Positions 33,055 to 41,975 of a stretch of DNA of 57,668 nucleotides are shown piece by piece. Both the position numbers and the translations under genes were made by a program. Location of the stretch: NCBI GenBank assembly GCA_902794535.1, contig CADBHQ010000022.1:1-57668 (forward strand). Reading direction: 5' to 3'. How positions within the stretch are numbered: position 1 is the stretch's first letter; every line of letters starts with the position of its first letter. The notes below the pieces were generated by a model. It saw nothing but the letters and a program-made list of their open reading frames with translations. It had not been told where the DNA came from and made no database searches. This stretch comes from Fibrobacter succinogenes. GTDB taxonomy: Bacteria; Fibrobacterota; Fibrobacteria; Fibrobacterales; Fibrobacteraceae.

Positions 33055-34923
33055 ATGAAGGGTGTTTTAAAATTCTTCGTTGCTGCCGCCATTTTTGCTG
33101 GCGTTGCCGTGAGTGATTCCACCAGTTTCGCAATTTACGTGGTTGGCGATTCGACGGTGCAAACCTATAAAGATAACGTCTATCCGCAAACGGGTTGGGG
33201 CCAGGTTCTTGGCTATTTCTTTGATGCGTCTCGCGTGAAGGTGAATAACTATGCCATTGGTGGCCGTAGCTCTAGAACATTCATTGAAGAAGGCCGTTTG
33301 GACGAAGTCAAGGGCAAGCTCCAGAAGGGCGATTACCTTTTCGTGCAGTTTGGGCATAATGACCGCGACTACAGTAAGGCTGCCCGCTATGTGGAACCGT
33401 CGCAGTTTCCTGGCTACATCCAGAAGTATGTGGATGCTGCCAAGGCGAAGGGGGCTAATGCCATTTTGATTTCGCCGATGAACTTGAACGGTAGCCGCAA
33501 CGTGTTCTCTACCGGCGACAAAAATTACGATGCCCGCGGCATGATGCAGACGGTGGCGAAGAACAACAAGGTCCCGTTTGTGGATTTGAACATGAAGTCG
33601 TACAATACCTACAATACGACTTACAAGAACATGCCGGATTACGTGACACGTTATCTGTACAAGAAACTGGAGAAGGGCGAATATCCGAATTACCCGGATG
33701 GCGTGAACGATGGAACGACACATTTCCAGGAGATGGGCTCGATGGGCCATGCCCAGATGATTTGCGAAGAACTTGAAGAAAATCTCAAGAGCAATTCGAA
33801 TCTTTCTGCCGACGCAAAGGCGGCGCTCACCACGCTTGTTTCTACTATCAAGAAACGTTACACCATCAAGGTGCAGACAAACCTTTCGAATTACAACGGT
33901 CTCATCACGCAGACTCAGTATTTCCCGGCGGGTTCCCCGATGACGCTCCGCGTGACTCCGAACGGTCAGACCTTCGAAAAGTGGGTGGACGACGACTGTA
34001 ACGAAATCTCGAAGAACATGATTTATTACGGTTTCAAGACCAAGGCCCGCAATATCACTTATACGGCGATGTTCAAGGGCGGTTCCGAATGCAAGAAAAT
34101 AGCTCACGATAGCGAAGAATCCGGCAACGAAAATCCCACGTCCTCTAGCTCCGAGGGCCCGGAATCGTCTAGTTCCATTGATCCGAAACTTTGCTTTGAC
34201 GGCACCGCTGATGCGGCGTGGCCTTCTCCGATTGATATGTCGAATCCTGAAATTGCAGATGGCTTGACGGAATCGAACCATGAGGGCTATACGGGGCAGG
34301 GCTTCTTCAATATTGAAAATAGCGCCTACAGCACTGCGACTTACAAGCTGACGTCTGACCAGTCGGCCTCCAATGCCCGCGTCATGATCCGCTATTCGTT
34401 CCAAGGCAATTCTAACCGCGATATGAAATTCACGATCGATAACGGAACTTACGATGTGGCTTTCCCCTCGACGGGCAGCTGGGACAAGTGGGATACCGCT
34501 TATATCGAAGATGTTTGGGTGGATGCTCTTGACTTTAAGATGAAGATTGCCTCGACGACAAGTGACGGCGGCCCGAATATCGATATGATTGCCTTTGATA
34601 TGAAGGGAGTGTACCGCACGGGTTGTAAGCCTGCTAAGGTTGAAAACGATGTGGAATCTTCTAGCAGCACGACCTCTTTTGTGAATCCGGTTGCTTCGGG
34701 TGTTTCGTTTGATGCTCGTCATTTGACTGTTTCGACTCAGGGTGGTTTAATGGATGTCCAATTGATGGATGTCATGGGCAAAACCTTGAAACGTGAAGTT
34801 CGAAATGTGGCTCCGGGTACGGTTTCTCTGCTTTCTGATGGTGAAAAACTTGCTAAAGGTCGCTATTTTGCGAGAATTTCGCTTAATGGGCGGCTCTTGC
34901 TGGTGCAACCTTTTGTATATTAA
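33055..34923 (+). CDS. Second rhamnogalacturonan acetylesterase (CE12-like SGNH), multidomain
   Basis: A paralogue of the gene before it, starting 3 nt after that stop. Signal peptide, then VVGDSTVQTYKDN (Ser motif, about residue 32), GRSSRTFIEEGR, FGHNDRDYS (Asn motif, about 100) and DGTTHFQEMG (catalytic His, about 220). A repeat-type beta domain, a polyserine linker (TSSSSEGPESSSS), a CBM35-like module (NHEGYTGQGFFNIENS, TSDGGPNIDMIAF) and a sorting-like C-terminal domain follow (LMDVMGKTLKREVR). Its catalytic domain is closer to standard CE12 than the first, so the two may act on different acetyl positions. 622 residues. Confidence 0.88.
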   Translation: MKGVLKFFVAAAIFAGVAVSDSTSFAIYVVGDSTVQTYKDNVYPQTGWGQVLGYFFDASRVKVNNYAIGGRSSRTFIEEGRLDEVKGKLQKGDYLFVQFGHNDRDYSKAARYVEPSQFPGYIQKYVDAAKAKGANAILISPMNLNGSRNVFSTGDKNYDARGMMQTVAKNNKVPFVDLNMKSYNTYNTTYKNMPDYVTRYLYKKLEKGEYPNYPDGVNDGTTHFQEMGSMGHAQMICEELEENLKSNSNLSADAKAALTTLVSTIKKRYTIKVQTNLSNYNGLITQTQYFPAGSPMTLRVTPNGQTFEKWVDDDCNEISKNMIYYGFKTKARNITYTAMFKGGSECKKIAHDSEESGNENPTSSSSEGPESSSSIDPKLCFDGTADAAWPSPIDMSNPEIADGLTESNHEGYTGQGFFNIENSAYSTATYKLTSDQSASNARVMIRYSFQGNSNRDMKFTIDNGTYDVAFPSTGSWDKWDTAYIEDVWVDALDFKMKIASTTSDGGPNIDMIAFDMKGVYRTGCKPAKVENDVESSSSTTSFVNPVASGVSFDARHLTVSTQGGLMDVQLMDVMGKTLKREVRNVAPGTVSLLSDGEKLAKGRYFARISLNGRLLLVQPFVY

Positions 34924-34941
34924 GAAAAAAACGGAGGCTTT

Positions 34942-35379
34942 ATGAAGCTTTTTAAATTGATTACATCTGTGTGCGCAGTGTCTGCTGCATTTATGTTTGT
35001 TGCATGTGACGATTCTTCGTCTGCAAGTGCCAATGACGACGAAAAGCTTGATTGCTCGGTTTCTGATGGCGTGAAAGTTGTTTCTCCCAAGAAGGGCGAT
35101 TCCTTCAAGATGGGTGAAACCATCACGGTGGTTTACGGTTCTGATGTACAGGGCTCCGGTTACCGCTTTGTGTTCAAGACGTCTGAAGAAGATGCTGGTA
35201 TCGATATGCTCGAAGAATCTGCCGGTCCTGAAAAACCGGACGGAAAGACCTGCTATGAACAGCAGGTGAAGCTGACTGAAGATGTCGCTGAACCGACCGA
35301 AACGGCTATCATTCGCGTGATTCCGTACGAAAAGACCTCCAAGGCTGGTAATTCTGCCACCTTTAAGGTGACAAAATAG
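34942..35379 (+). CDS. Small lipoprotein with Ig-like (Kre9/KNH-type) domain
   Basis: 145 residues. The signal peptide ends in a lipobox (FVACDDSSSA) followed by a Ser-rich stretch. The mature part, VKVVSPKKGDSFKMGETITVVYG then GYRFVFKTSEEDAG, resembles the Ser/Thr-rich Kre9/KNH-like Ig fold that binds glycans or lies near cell-wall enzymes in other organisms. It is 18 nt after the second esterase and has GGAGG upstream, so it is the last gene of the pectin locus. The function is not known. Confidence 0.7.
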   Translation: MKLFKLITSVCAVSAAFMFVACDDSSSASANDDEKLDCSVSDGVKVVSPKKGDSFKMGETITVVYGSDVQGSGYRFVFKTSEEDAGIDMLEESAGPEKPDGKTCYEQQVKLTEDVAEPTETAIIRVIPYEKTSKAGNSATFKVTK

Positions 35380-35381
35380 TC

Positions 35382-36443
35382 TTGAACTCGACTTTAAAAT
35401 TCGAAGACCCCTCAATCACCGTAGCCCTTGTGGGTTGCGGTGGTTTTATTGGTAGTCACCTTTTGCGCGCCATTTTTGAACGCACTAGTTGGCGTGTTTT
35501 TGGCGTGGATCTGGATTCGTACCGCATTCAAGAGCATTTGACGAATCCTCGGTTTGAATTTTTGAGCGCAGACCTTGCTGACCCCGAGGTGGTAGCGCGC
35601 ATTGCGCAGTTCCCGGTAGTGGTGAACTTGGCGGCCATCTGTACGCCCGGTCGCTACATGGCCGAAGCGGCCGAGGTGATTCGCAGCAATTACGATCATC
35701 CGCGAGCTTTGGCGGACGCTTGTGCCAAGAGCGGTAGCTGGCTGATTCATTTTTCGACTTCTGAAATTTACGGCAAGACGGCGGCTGATTCGGGCGCGCT
35801 TTTCGAAGACGAGTCCGAAATTGTGCTTGGGCCGGTAGCGGCAAGTCGCTGGAGCTATGCGACAGCGAAACTCTTGACCGAACGTTATTTGGCAGGGCTC
35901 GCGGGCTTGAATTGGACGGTAGTCCGCCCGTTTAATTTCGTGGGCCCGTTCATGGACTTTATGCCGGGGGTCGATGGCGAAGGAATCCCGCGTGTGCTTG
36001 CAAATTTTTCGACGGCGCTTGTTCGCGGCGAAACGCTTAAGCTTGTAAACGGCGGCTTAGCCAAACGTTGCTTTACCTCGGTGCACGATGCGGTAGACTT
36101 TATGTTCTGCGTATTTGCGGCGGGCGAAAATCCGGAACGTCGTGCCGGAGTGCTTTCGCAGGCGTTTAATGTGGGCAATGCCGCAAACGAGGTTTCGATT
36201 GCGGAACTCTCGCAGTTGATGCGCTCGGTGTATGCCGAAGTCAAGGGAATTCCTGAAAGTGCAGTTCCCGGAGTCGAAACTGTTTCGGGCGAAGAATATT
36301 ACGGCAAGGGCTACGATGATTCCCTGCGCCGCTTGCCTTCTGTAGAAAAGGCAGAACGCTTGCTTGGCTTTAAGGCGAAAATCCCGCTGAAAGAAGCTCT
36401 CGAAGAATCGTTGGCCTGGTTTGTGGGGCATTATGAAGTGTGA
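35382..36443 (+). CDS. NAD-dependent epimerase/decarboxylase, ArnA C-terminal-like
   Basis: An extended short-chain dehydrogenase with GCGGFIGSHLLRAIFE (Rossmann loop), STSEIYG and SRWSYATAKLLTERY (the YxxxK motif). It resembles the UDP-glucuronate decarboxylase half of ArnA in several places: VVNLAAICTPGRYM, the GPVAASRWSYATAK arrangement, RPFNFVGPFMD, GGLAKRCFTSVHDAVDF and YYGKGYDDSLRRLPSV. The formyltransferase half is absent. 353 residues, TTG start 2 nt after the preceding stop. The next gene overlaps by 11 nt and is ArnC/DPM-like, so both may make and transfer a pentose or other sugar to a lipid carrier. Confidence 0.82.
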   Translation: MNSTLKFEDPSITVALVGCGGFIGSHLLRAIFERTSWRVFGVDLDSYRIQEHLTNPRFEFLSADLADPEVVARIAQFPVVVNLAAICTPGRYMAEAAEVIRSNYDHPRALADACAKSGSWLIHFSTSEIYGKTAADSGALFEDESEIVLGPVAASRWSYATAKLLTERYLAGLAGLNWTVVRPFNFVGPFMDFMPGVDGEGIPRVLANFSTALVRGETLKLVNGGLAKRCFTSVHDAVDFMFCVFAAGENPERRAGVLSQAFNVGNAANEVSIAELSQLMRSVYAEVKGIPESAVPGVETVSGEEYYGKGYDDSLRRLPSVEKAERLLGFKAKIPLKEALEESLAWFVGHYEV

Positions 36444-37188
36444 CCATTTTATTTTTGTCCCCGCTTATAATGTAGCTGATACTCTTGCCTCTGTTCTGCA
36501 AAAAATTTCCGACGAAGTTTGGAGTACATCGGTTATCTTGGTGATTGATGATGGCTCTATTGACGATACCCGCGGAGCCTTTGAAAACTTTGTTGCGACA
36601 CTCGATAGTAATAAAAAGTCAAGGCTGCGCTACATGCGCTTTGAACTGAATGCGGGCTATGGCGCTGTGGTCAAGAAGGGTATAGCCGAGGGGCTCCGTT
36701 CTGGTGCCGAACTCGTGGCATGTTTGCATGGCGATGGACAGTACCCGGCAGAACAGCTCGATGAATTTTTTGGCTATCTCAAGACGGTCAACCATGTTGA
36801 CCATGAAGACGAAAGAAAGTTTGCCTTGGTTCAAGGCTCGCGTCTCTTGACTCGCGGTGGTGCAAAGGCGGGAAATATGCCCTTGCACAAGCGTGTTGGC
36901 GGAGCTTTCTTGACGGCTGTCGAGAACCTGGCTTTTTACCAGAAGTTGACGGATCGTCACAGCGGATTTATTGTGTATGATTCGGAATTTTTGAGGACGC
37001 TTGAACTCGATAAATTGAGTACATCGTTCGATATTGATCTCGAAATTATCTCGATTGCGGATTCTTTGGGCTACAAGCTTGCAGAACTCCCGATTCCAAC
37101 GCGTTATGCTGGCGAAAAGTCGAATTTGAACGTCTTTACCTACGGTCTGCGCGTTTTGCGTCAGGTTGTTCGCCGTTTTGGCGCTTAG
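36433..37188 (+). CDS. DPM1/ArnC-like family 2 glycosyltransferase
   Basis: GT2 fold with FVPAYNVADTLASVL, VIDDGSIDDT, NAGYGAVVKKGI and the DxD-like HGDGQYPAEQL. The second half has HSGFIVYDSEFL and ends without membrane helices. 251 residues, shorter than ArnC. ATG 36433 has GTGGGG upstream and overlaps the ArnA-like gene's end, so the two are coupled. It probably moves a sugar to a polyprenyl phosphate, or makes a polysaccharide precursor. Confidence 0.85.
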   Translation: MKCDHFIFVPAYNVADTLASVLQKISDEVWSTSVILVIDDGSIDDTRGAFENFVATLDSNKKSRLRYMRFELNAGYGAVVKKGIAEGLRSGAELVACLHGDGQYPAEQLDEFFGYLKTVNHVDHEDERKFALVQGSRLLTRGGAKAGNMPLHKRVGGAFLTAVENLAFYQKLTDRHSGFIVYDSEFLRTLELDKLSTSFDIDLEIISIADSLGYKLAELPIPTRYAGEKSNLNVFTYGLRVLRQVVRRFGA

Positions 37189-37233
37189 CTTTTTTTATAA
37201 TTACTATAGAAAATACCAATTAGGGAGCGAATA

Positions 37234-38530
37234 ATGATTAATCGAAATATTTTTCGCATACTCGTAGGAACGTTGTTTTGCGTGACGATGTTTTCTGCCT
37301 GCGGTGATGAAAATACGTATATCGTGGATGATCAGTATTCGGGAATTGAGTCTGTTGAAAATTTAGATTCATGTTCTGTATTTAGACTCTTCTTCCTTTT
37401 GGTCTTGTTCTGAGGGAAAATGGATTCTAGTCAATTTAGTCTTTGATAAACAATCGGTAAAGGATACGGTCCTTGTTAAGGATACTCTTTATTTAAAGGA
37501 TTCGTTAATATCTAGAGACACGCTGTACTTGTATGATTCGTTAGTTATTAAGGATACGATAGCCTACAAAGATTCTGTGTTTTCGTATGACACCCTAGTT
37601 GTTAAGGATACACTCTTCGTTAAAGATACTGTTCTTGTGTATGACTCCCTAGTTGTGAAGGATACGCTCGTTTCCAAAGATACTGTGTTTTCTTATGATA
37701 CTTTGGTTGTGAAAGATACGCTAGTTTTGAAAGATTCAATCTATTTTGTCGATACAGTCTATTCGTTTGACACCCTTGTTGTGAATCATTACGATACCTT
37801 ACGTGTTTATGATACGAATACGGTTGTTTATGTTCCCAAGTATGATACTGTTACTACGGAATTCTTGAATCAGGAAATGCTTAAGAATGGTGATTATGGA
37901 ATTCTTGTGGATGAACGGGACAATAAGGTTTACAGAACGATAAAGATTGGAACTCAGACTTGGATGGCACAGAATCTTTCGTATGCCGATGGTGGAGTAA
38001 CAAGCTATTGCCGAAATAATTCTGTTCAAGACAATGGAGATGAGTATTGCCGTCGTTTTGGGCGTTTGTATACTTGGGCCGCAGCGCTGAATTTGGATGA
38101 TATGTACAATTCTAATCGTGCAACAGAATCAGATGGTTCGGATAAATACTTGTATCATCCTGCACAGGGACTATGTCCTGATGGTTATCACATTCCGCAA
38201 AAGTCTGAATTCGAAACGCTTATAAATTATGTGGCGGCCCAAAATACGGTTAACAACGTCAAGACGGGCGTTTCTCCATCGCTTGAATCGGTTAATGGCT
38301 TATGGGATATACCTGCCGGTGATTCATATCCAACGAATACCACGGGTTTCTCTGGTGTGGCAAATGGTTCTTTATTTAGTGGCTACTCAGCAACGCTTTC
38401 GATGGTTTCGTCAACGGAAAACTCGGCTACTACCTTTACAGTGTATACATTACACCATTCATCGACTTCTTTCAAAATCGAAGCCCATGAAAAAGCGAGT
38501 TTCATGTCTATTCGTTGCGTAAAGAATTGA
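37234..38530 (+). pseudogene. FISUMP lipoprotein with hexapeptide-repeat stalk, frameshifted
   Basis: The N-terminus has a signal peptide and lipobox (MFSACGDEN), ending early at 37411-37413. Removing one base near 37384 restores SCSVFDSSSFWSCSEGKW and joins it to a long open frame that ends at 38530. This frame has at least 17 consecutive hexads of the type D-T/S-hydrophobic-x-hydrophobic-K/Y (about nt 37455-37765, e.g. DTLVVK DTLFVK DTVLVY). A FISUMP domain follows (GTQTWMAQNLSYADG, GRLYTWAAALNLDDM, GLCPDGYHIPQKSEF, SIRCVKN). The domain name is Fibrobacter succinogenes major paralogous domain. The function is unknown. Confidence 0.8.
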
Positions 38531-38559
38531 TGAAAACAAGTTTTATCAACTAAAAAACA

Positions 38560-38567
38560 TATATTTA
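38560..38567 (+). promoter_or_regulatory. Candidate promoter element of moxR
   Basis: TATATTTA ends 4 nt before the moxR ATG with no ribosome-binding site between. The transcript may be leaderless. No clear -35 is visible. Confidence 0.35.
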
Positions 38568-38571
38568 AAGC

Positions 38572-39483
38572 ATGGTTAAAGATTTAATTCATGCTTTGAA
38601 TGGGGTGTTGCTCGGAAAGTCCGAGACGGTGGAACTTTTGGTGATGGCGCTGCTGGCCGATGGTCACGTGCTGGTGGAAGATGTTCCTGGCACGGGCAAG
38701 ACCACACTTTCGAAGGCGCTTGCGGCTGCAATTGGGGCCGACTTTGCACGAATCCAGTTTACGCCGGATTTGCTGCCCGCTGATGTAACGGGCGGTGCCG
38801 TATTCAAGGCGAATACGGGTGAATTTGAAATTCGTAAAGGGCCTGTATTTACGCAGGTGCTCCTGGCAGACGAAATCAACCGAGCCTCGCCGCGTACACA
38901 GAGTGCATTGCTTGAGGCTATGGAAGAGCGCCAGGTTTCGCTAGAAGGCGAACGTTTTAAATTGCCGGAACTCTTTATGGTGCTTGCAACCGAGAATCCG
39001 GTGGAATTCCACGGCGTGTTCCCGTTGCCCGAAGCGCAGATGGACCGCTTTATGGTGCGCATTTCGGTTGGGTATCCGACTGCAGAAACAGAGCTTGAAA
39101 TTTTGCGAGCGCATCGCAGCAGTCGCCCGATTGATGCTTTGAAGGCGGTAACGACTCCCGAAGAAATTTTGAAGGCTCGCGCCACGGTGCGTGATATTCA
39201 TATTGATGAATCGCTGGAACGTTATGTGATTTCGCTGGTGCAGGCGACGCGTAACGATGGTAGCGTGCGCTTGGCGGCAAGCCCGCGTGCAGGCATGAAC
39301 TTGGTGCGCATGGCGCAGGCCAGTGCATTTGTGAATGGTCGCGACTTCGTGAATCCGGACGATATTCAACGTGTGTTCTTCCCAGTGATGGAACACCGTG
39401 TGTTCGCTAAGGATAGCGGCGATCCCGATGCCAGCAAGAAGATTTTGCAGGGAATCCTGAAGCAGGTCAATATACCCAAATAA
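38572..39483 (+). CDS. MoxR-family AAA ATPase
   Basis: 303 residues. Walker A VEDVPGTGKTTLSKAL, FTPDLLPADVTGG, Walker B LLADEINRASPRTQSALLEAMEE and the sensor FMVLATENPVEFHGVFPLPEAQMDRF are all MoxR hallmarks. These ATPases are thought to act as chaperones with vWA or DUF58 partners; a DUF58 gene and a transglutaminase gene follow, but with a FISUMP gene placed between. No SD is visible before the ATG. Confidence 0.93.
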   Translation: MVKDLIHALNGVLLGKSETVELLVMALLADGHVLVEDVPGTGKTTLSKALAAAIGADFARIQFTPDLLPADVTGGAVFKANTGEFEIRKGPVFTQVLLADEINRASPRTQSALLEAMEERQVSLEGERFKLPELFMVLATENPVEFHGVFPLPEAQMDRFMVRISVGYPTAETELEILRAHRSSRPIDALKAVTTPEEILKARATVRDIHIDESLERYVISLVQATRNDGSVRLAASPRAGMNLVRMAQASAFVNGRDFVNPDDIQRVFFPVMEHRVFAKDSGDPDASKKILQGILKQVNIPK

Positions 39484-39517
39484 CACTGCAAAGACGGTTT
39501 TCGATAACGGAATCTTT

Positions 39518-40765
39518 ATGAAAATTATATTGCCGTTTTGGGTGGGCTTGATATTTTTGTTTGTGGCTTGCAGCAATGCTGATTATGAGGCTTTAGAAGA
39601 GTCTCCTTTTGAAGCTGCTGATAAGGCTATGCAAGATACGAGTGTCAATGATGAGAATGAATGGCTCGAACCAGTTGTAAGTTCTAGTAGTAGCGGTGAC
39701 TCTATATTGTATTTGCCGCTAGATGATGCTGCTGAAGAAAGAAAAGTAGATTCGCTGATTCATCTTTATGATGATGTGTTGTTTGAACCGGATACCCTTG
39801 AGTTAGATAGCGTTGAATCAGACAGCATCGAATCTGGTAGTAATGAACCTGACATGGGTTTGCCTAGTTGCTCGATGGAAAATGAAGGCGAAATTGCTCG
39901 AAGTGTTAAGGATGAAATGTATTATGTCTGTAGAGATTCTGAATGGGTCTATGCATTAGTTTCAGAGTATGATACATACGGTGAAACTTGTACCTTGGCT
40001 GATGTCGGAAAAATCATTAATGGAGCCGTGTCTGACTACAGTAAATATTACTGCACGGCAAATGGTTGGATTGATTATGTGGATTGGAGTTGGGAAGTTC
40101 CCAAAGAAGCTCGGTTGAATCCTGAAATAAGCTATGATACTTTAGTAGATCCTCGTGATGGTAAGGTTTATAAGACGATAAAAATTGCCTCTCAAACATG
40201 GATGGCAGAAAACTTGAATTATGCGGATAGCGTTAAAACGGAAAGCTTAAAAGGGAACAATTGGTGCTATCATAATGATACCATGAACTGTGATGTAGTG
40301 GGCCGTTATTATACTTGGGCTGCCGCTATTGATTCTGTCGGGTTGGCTGAAAATGAAGCTTTGGATTGCGGCTATGGAAAAAGATGCTGGCTACCGGACA
40401 CTATTTATGGTATTTGTCCGCCGGGTTGGCACCTGCCAAAGGAAAAAGAATGGTATGCATTGTTAGATGCCTTGGGCGGAAAGGATATTGCCGGTAGAGT
40501 GCTTAAATCTCAAAGCGGTTGGTTCCTTCATGGTTGCGGAACAGATTCTACGGGCTTTAGTGCTTTGCCTGCTGGTAGAAAATTTGTTGATGATTATTTT
40601 GATTACGAAGGTCTTATTGCGTATTTTTGGAGTTCCTCGGAGTATACAGAAGATTATGCACGCTTTATGGGCTTGACCTATGACCATTATTGGGAGGCTT
40701 TCATGTATACTCATAAAAAGTCTTACGGTTTTTCTGTTCGTTGTTTGAAAAATTCTGAAATCTGA
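39518..40765 (+). CDS. FISUMP-domain lipoprotein
   Basis: 415 residues. The signal peptide ends in LFVACSN (lipobox). An acidic, Ser-rich linker (VVSSSSSGDS, DSVESDSIESGS) leads to a repeat-type segment with DEMYYVCRDSEW. The FISUMP domain starts near residue 205: DPRDGKVYKTIKIASQTWMAENLNYAD, then GRYYTWAAAIDSVG, GICPPGWHLPKEKEWYALL, TGFSALPAGRK and YGFSVRCLKN. Cys pairs are regularly spaced. The gene sits between moxR and the DUF58 gene. Its role is unknown; it is probably surface-exposed. Confidence 0.9.
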   Translation: MKIILPFWVGLIFLFVACSNADYEALEESPFEAADKAMQDTSVNDENEWLEPVVSSSSSGDSILYLPLDDAAEERKVDSLIHLYDDVLFEPDTLELDSVESDSIESGSNEPDMGLPSCSMENEGEIARSVKDEMYYVCRDSEWVYALVSEYDTYGETCTLADVGKIINGAVSDYSKYYCTANGWIDYVDWSWEVPKEARLNPEISYDTLVDPRDGKVYKTIKIASQTWMAENLNYADSVKTESLKGNNWCYHNDTMNCDVVGRYYTWAAAIDSVGLAENEALDCGYGKRCWLPDTIYGICPPGWHLPKEKEWYALLDALGGKDIAGRVLKSQSGWFLHGCGTDSTGFSALPAGRKFVDDYFDYEGLIAYFWSSSEYTEDYARFMGLTYDHYWEAFMYTHKKSYGFSVRCLKNSEI

Positions 40766-40775
40766 GTAAAATCGA

Positions 40776-41975
40776 ATGCTTACTTTAGTTAAATGGCTGT
40801 TGAACGCGATTCCGCGGGCCCCGAAAAAATCGGGGATTTTGATGGCTGTTTACTTTTGGTGGCTAGATTACTTTACTCCGGCGGGTCGCGCATTTGCTTC
40901 GTTGTTTTTGCTGGCGATGTTTGCGGGGGCGGTGCCTGGATTTTGGGCGGCCTGGATTTTTGCGGGCATTGATTTCCTGCTTTTCTTGGGACTTGTCTTT
41001 AGCCTTTTTGTGACGGCGAAGCGGAGCAAGATTGCGGTTGAAAGCGTGTCGGTGAATCGTGTGCGCGAAGGCGAAACGGCTACGGTCACGGCGTATGTGG
41101 CAGTGCGCTCGACGATTGACTGCGTGACTTTGGGGGCGAACCGTTTGCCGCCCTCGCTTACAGGCTTTGAATCGGACCGCGAGAAGATTAAGAAGGGCGA
41201 GCCGCCGCGCAAGATGGAATGCCAAGTGCGCACGACGCGCCGCGGCTCCTTCATGCTCAATAAGGTCTCGGCGAATGTGCCCGAGATTATGGGCCTTTTG
41301 CGCTGGCCTTATGGCTTTAACGGCTCGGTAGAATTGCTAGTTTACCCGCGGGCGCTAAAGGTTCAGGAATTCCCGTTCCTGACGCAGGGCGCTTCGGGCA
41401 TGGCATTTGCGCCCTTCTTGATGCCAAGTCTTATTCGCGGCATGAATTTTATCGGCGTGCGGCCTTACCGCGAAGGCGATTCCTTGCGTGATTTGCACCA
41501 TAAAGCTTTTGCCCGCTACGGAAAGCCTTTCACGAAGGAATTTGAAGTCGAGCGCGGTGCAGGCGTGATTTTGCTCTTGGACACAGCCACTCCGAATTTC
41601 AAGTCTCGACAGTACTTGGAACATGCGATTCGTATGACGGCGGCGGTGGGCGAGTGGCTCCTGGACCGCGAAATTCTCGGAAGATTCTTTATCGATAGCG
41701 AAGAGATTGCCTTGGATGGCGGTAACGAAAGCCGCAAGAATTTACTGGATGCTTTGGCGAGAATTCCGCCCGCATCGCTTGCGCACGCAAAGCAACCCGC
41801 GCCTTGGGCCCCTGCGGCGCGCCCGATGGATCCGGTGCTTCGCATTGGACTTTACGAAAACGATGAACCGCTTGTGAATAAGCATGTCGTGGTCGGAACG
41901 CTGCCGGCTTCGACCGAAGACAAACTGCTAGTGATTTCGCCTGAAGATTGCGACGGCGAGAGGGTAACATTATGA
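40776..41975 (+). CDS. DUF58 protein
   Basis: 399 residues. Two membrane segments (about residues 40-75) are followed by the DUF58 core IGVRPYREGDSLRDLHHKAFARYGK and a vWA-like region (VILLLDTATPNF). DUF58 proteins work with MoxR ATPases and often precede a transglutaminase gene; that order is kept here. It starts 10 nt after the FISUMP stop and its TGA overlaps the next ATG (ATGA). Confidence 0.9.
   Translation: MLTLVKWLLNAIPRAPKKSGILMAVYFWWLDYFTPAGRAFASLFLLAMFAGAVPGFWAAWIFAGIDFLLFLGLVFSLFVTAKRSKIAVESVSVNRVREGETATVTAYVAVRSTIDCVTLGANRLPPSLTGFESDREKIKKGEPPRKMECQVRTTRRGSFMLNKVSANVPEIMGLLRWPYGFNGSVELLVYPRALKVQEFPFLTQGASGMAFAPFLMPSLIRGMNFIGVRPYREGDSLRDLHHKAFARYGKPFTKEFEVERGAGVILLLDTATPNFKSRQYLEHAIRMTAAVGEWLLDREILGRFFIDSEEIALDGGNESRKNLLDALARIPPASLAHAKQPAPWAPAARPMDPVLRIGLYENDEPLVNKHVVVGTLPASTEDKLLVISPEDCDGERVTL

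Noticed and set aside
33067..34722. 551-codon open frame antisense to the second esterase
   Set aside because: Shadow of a well-supported gene.
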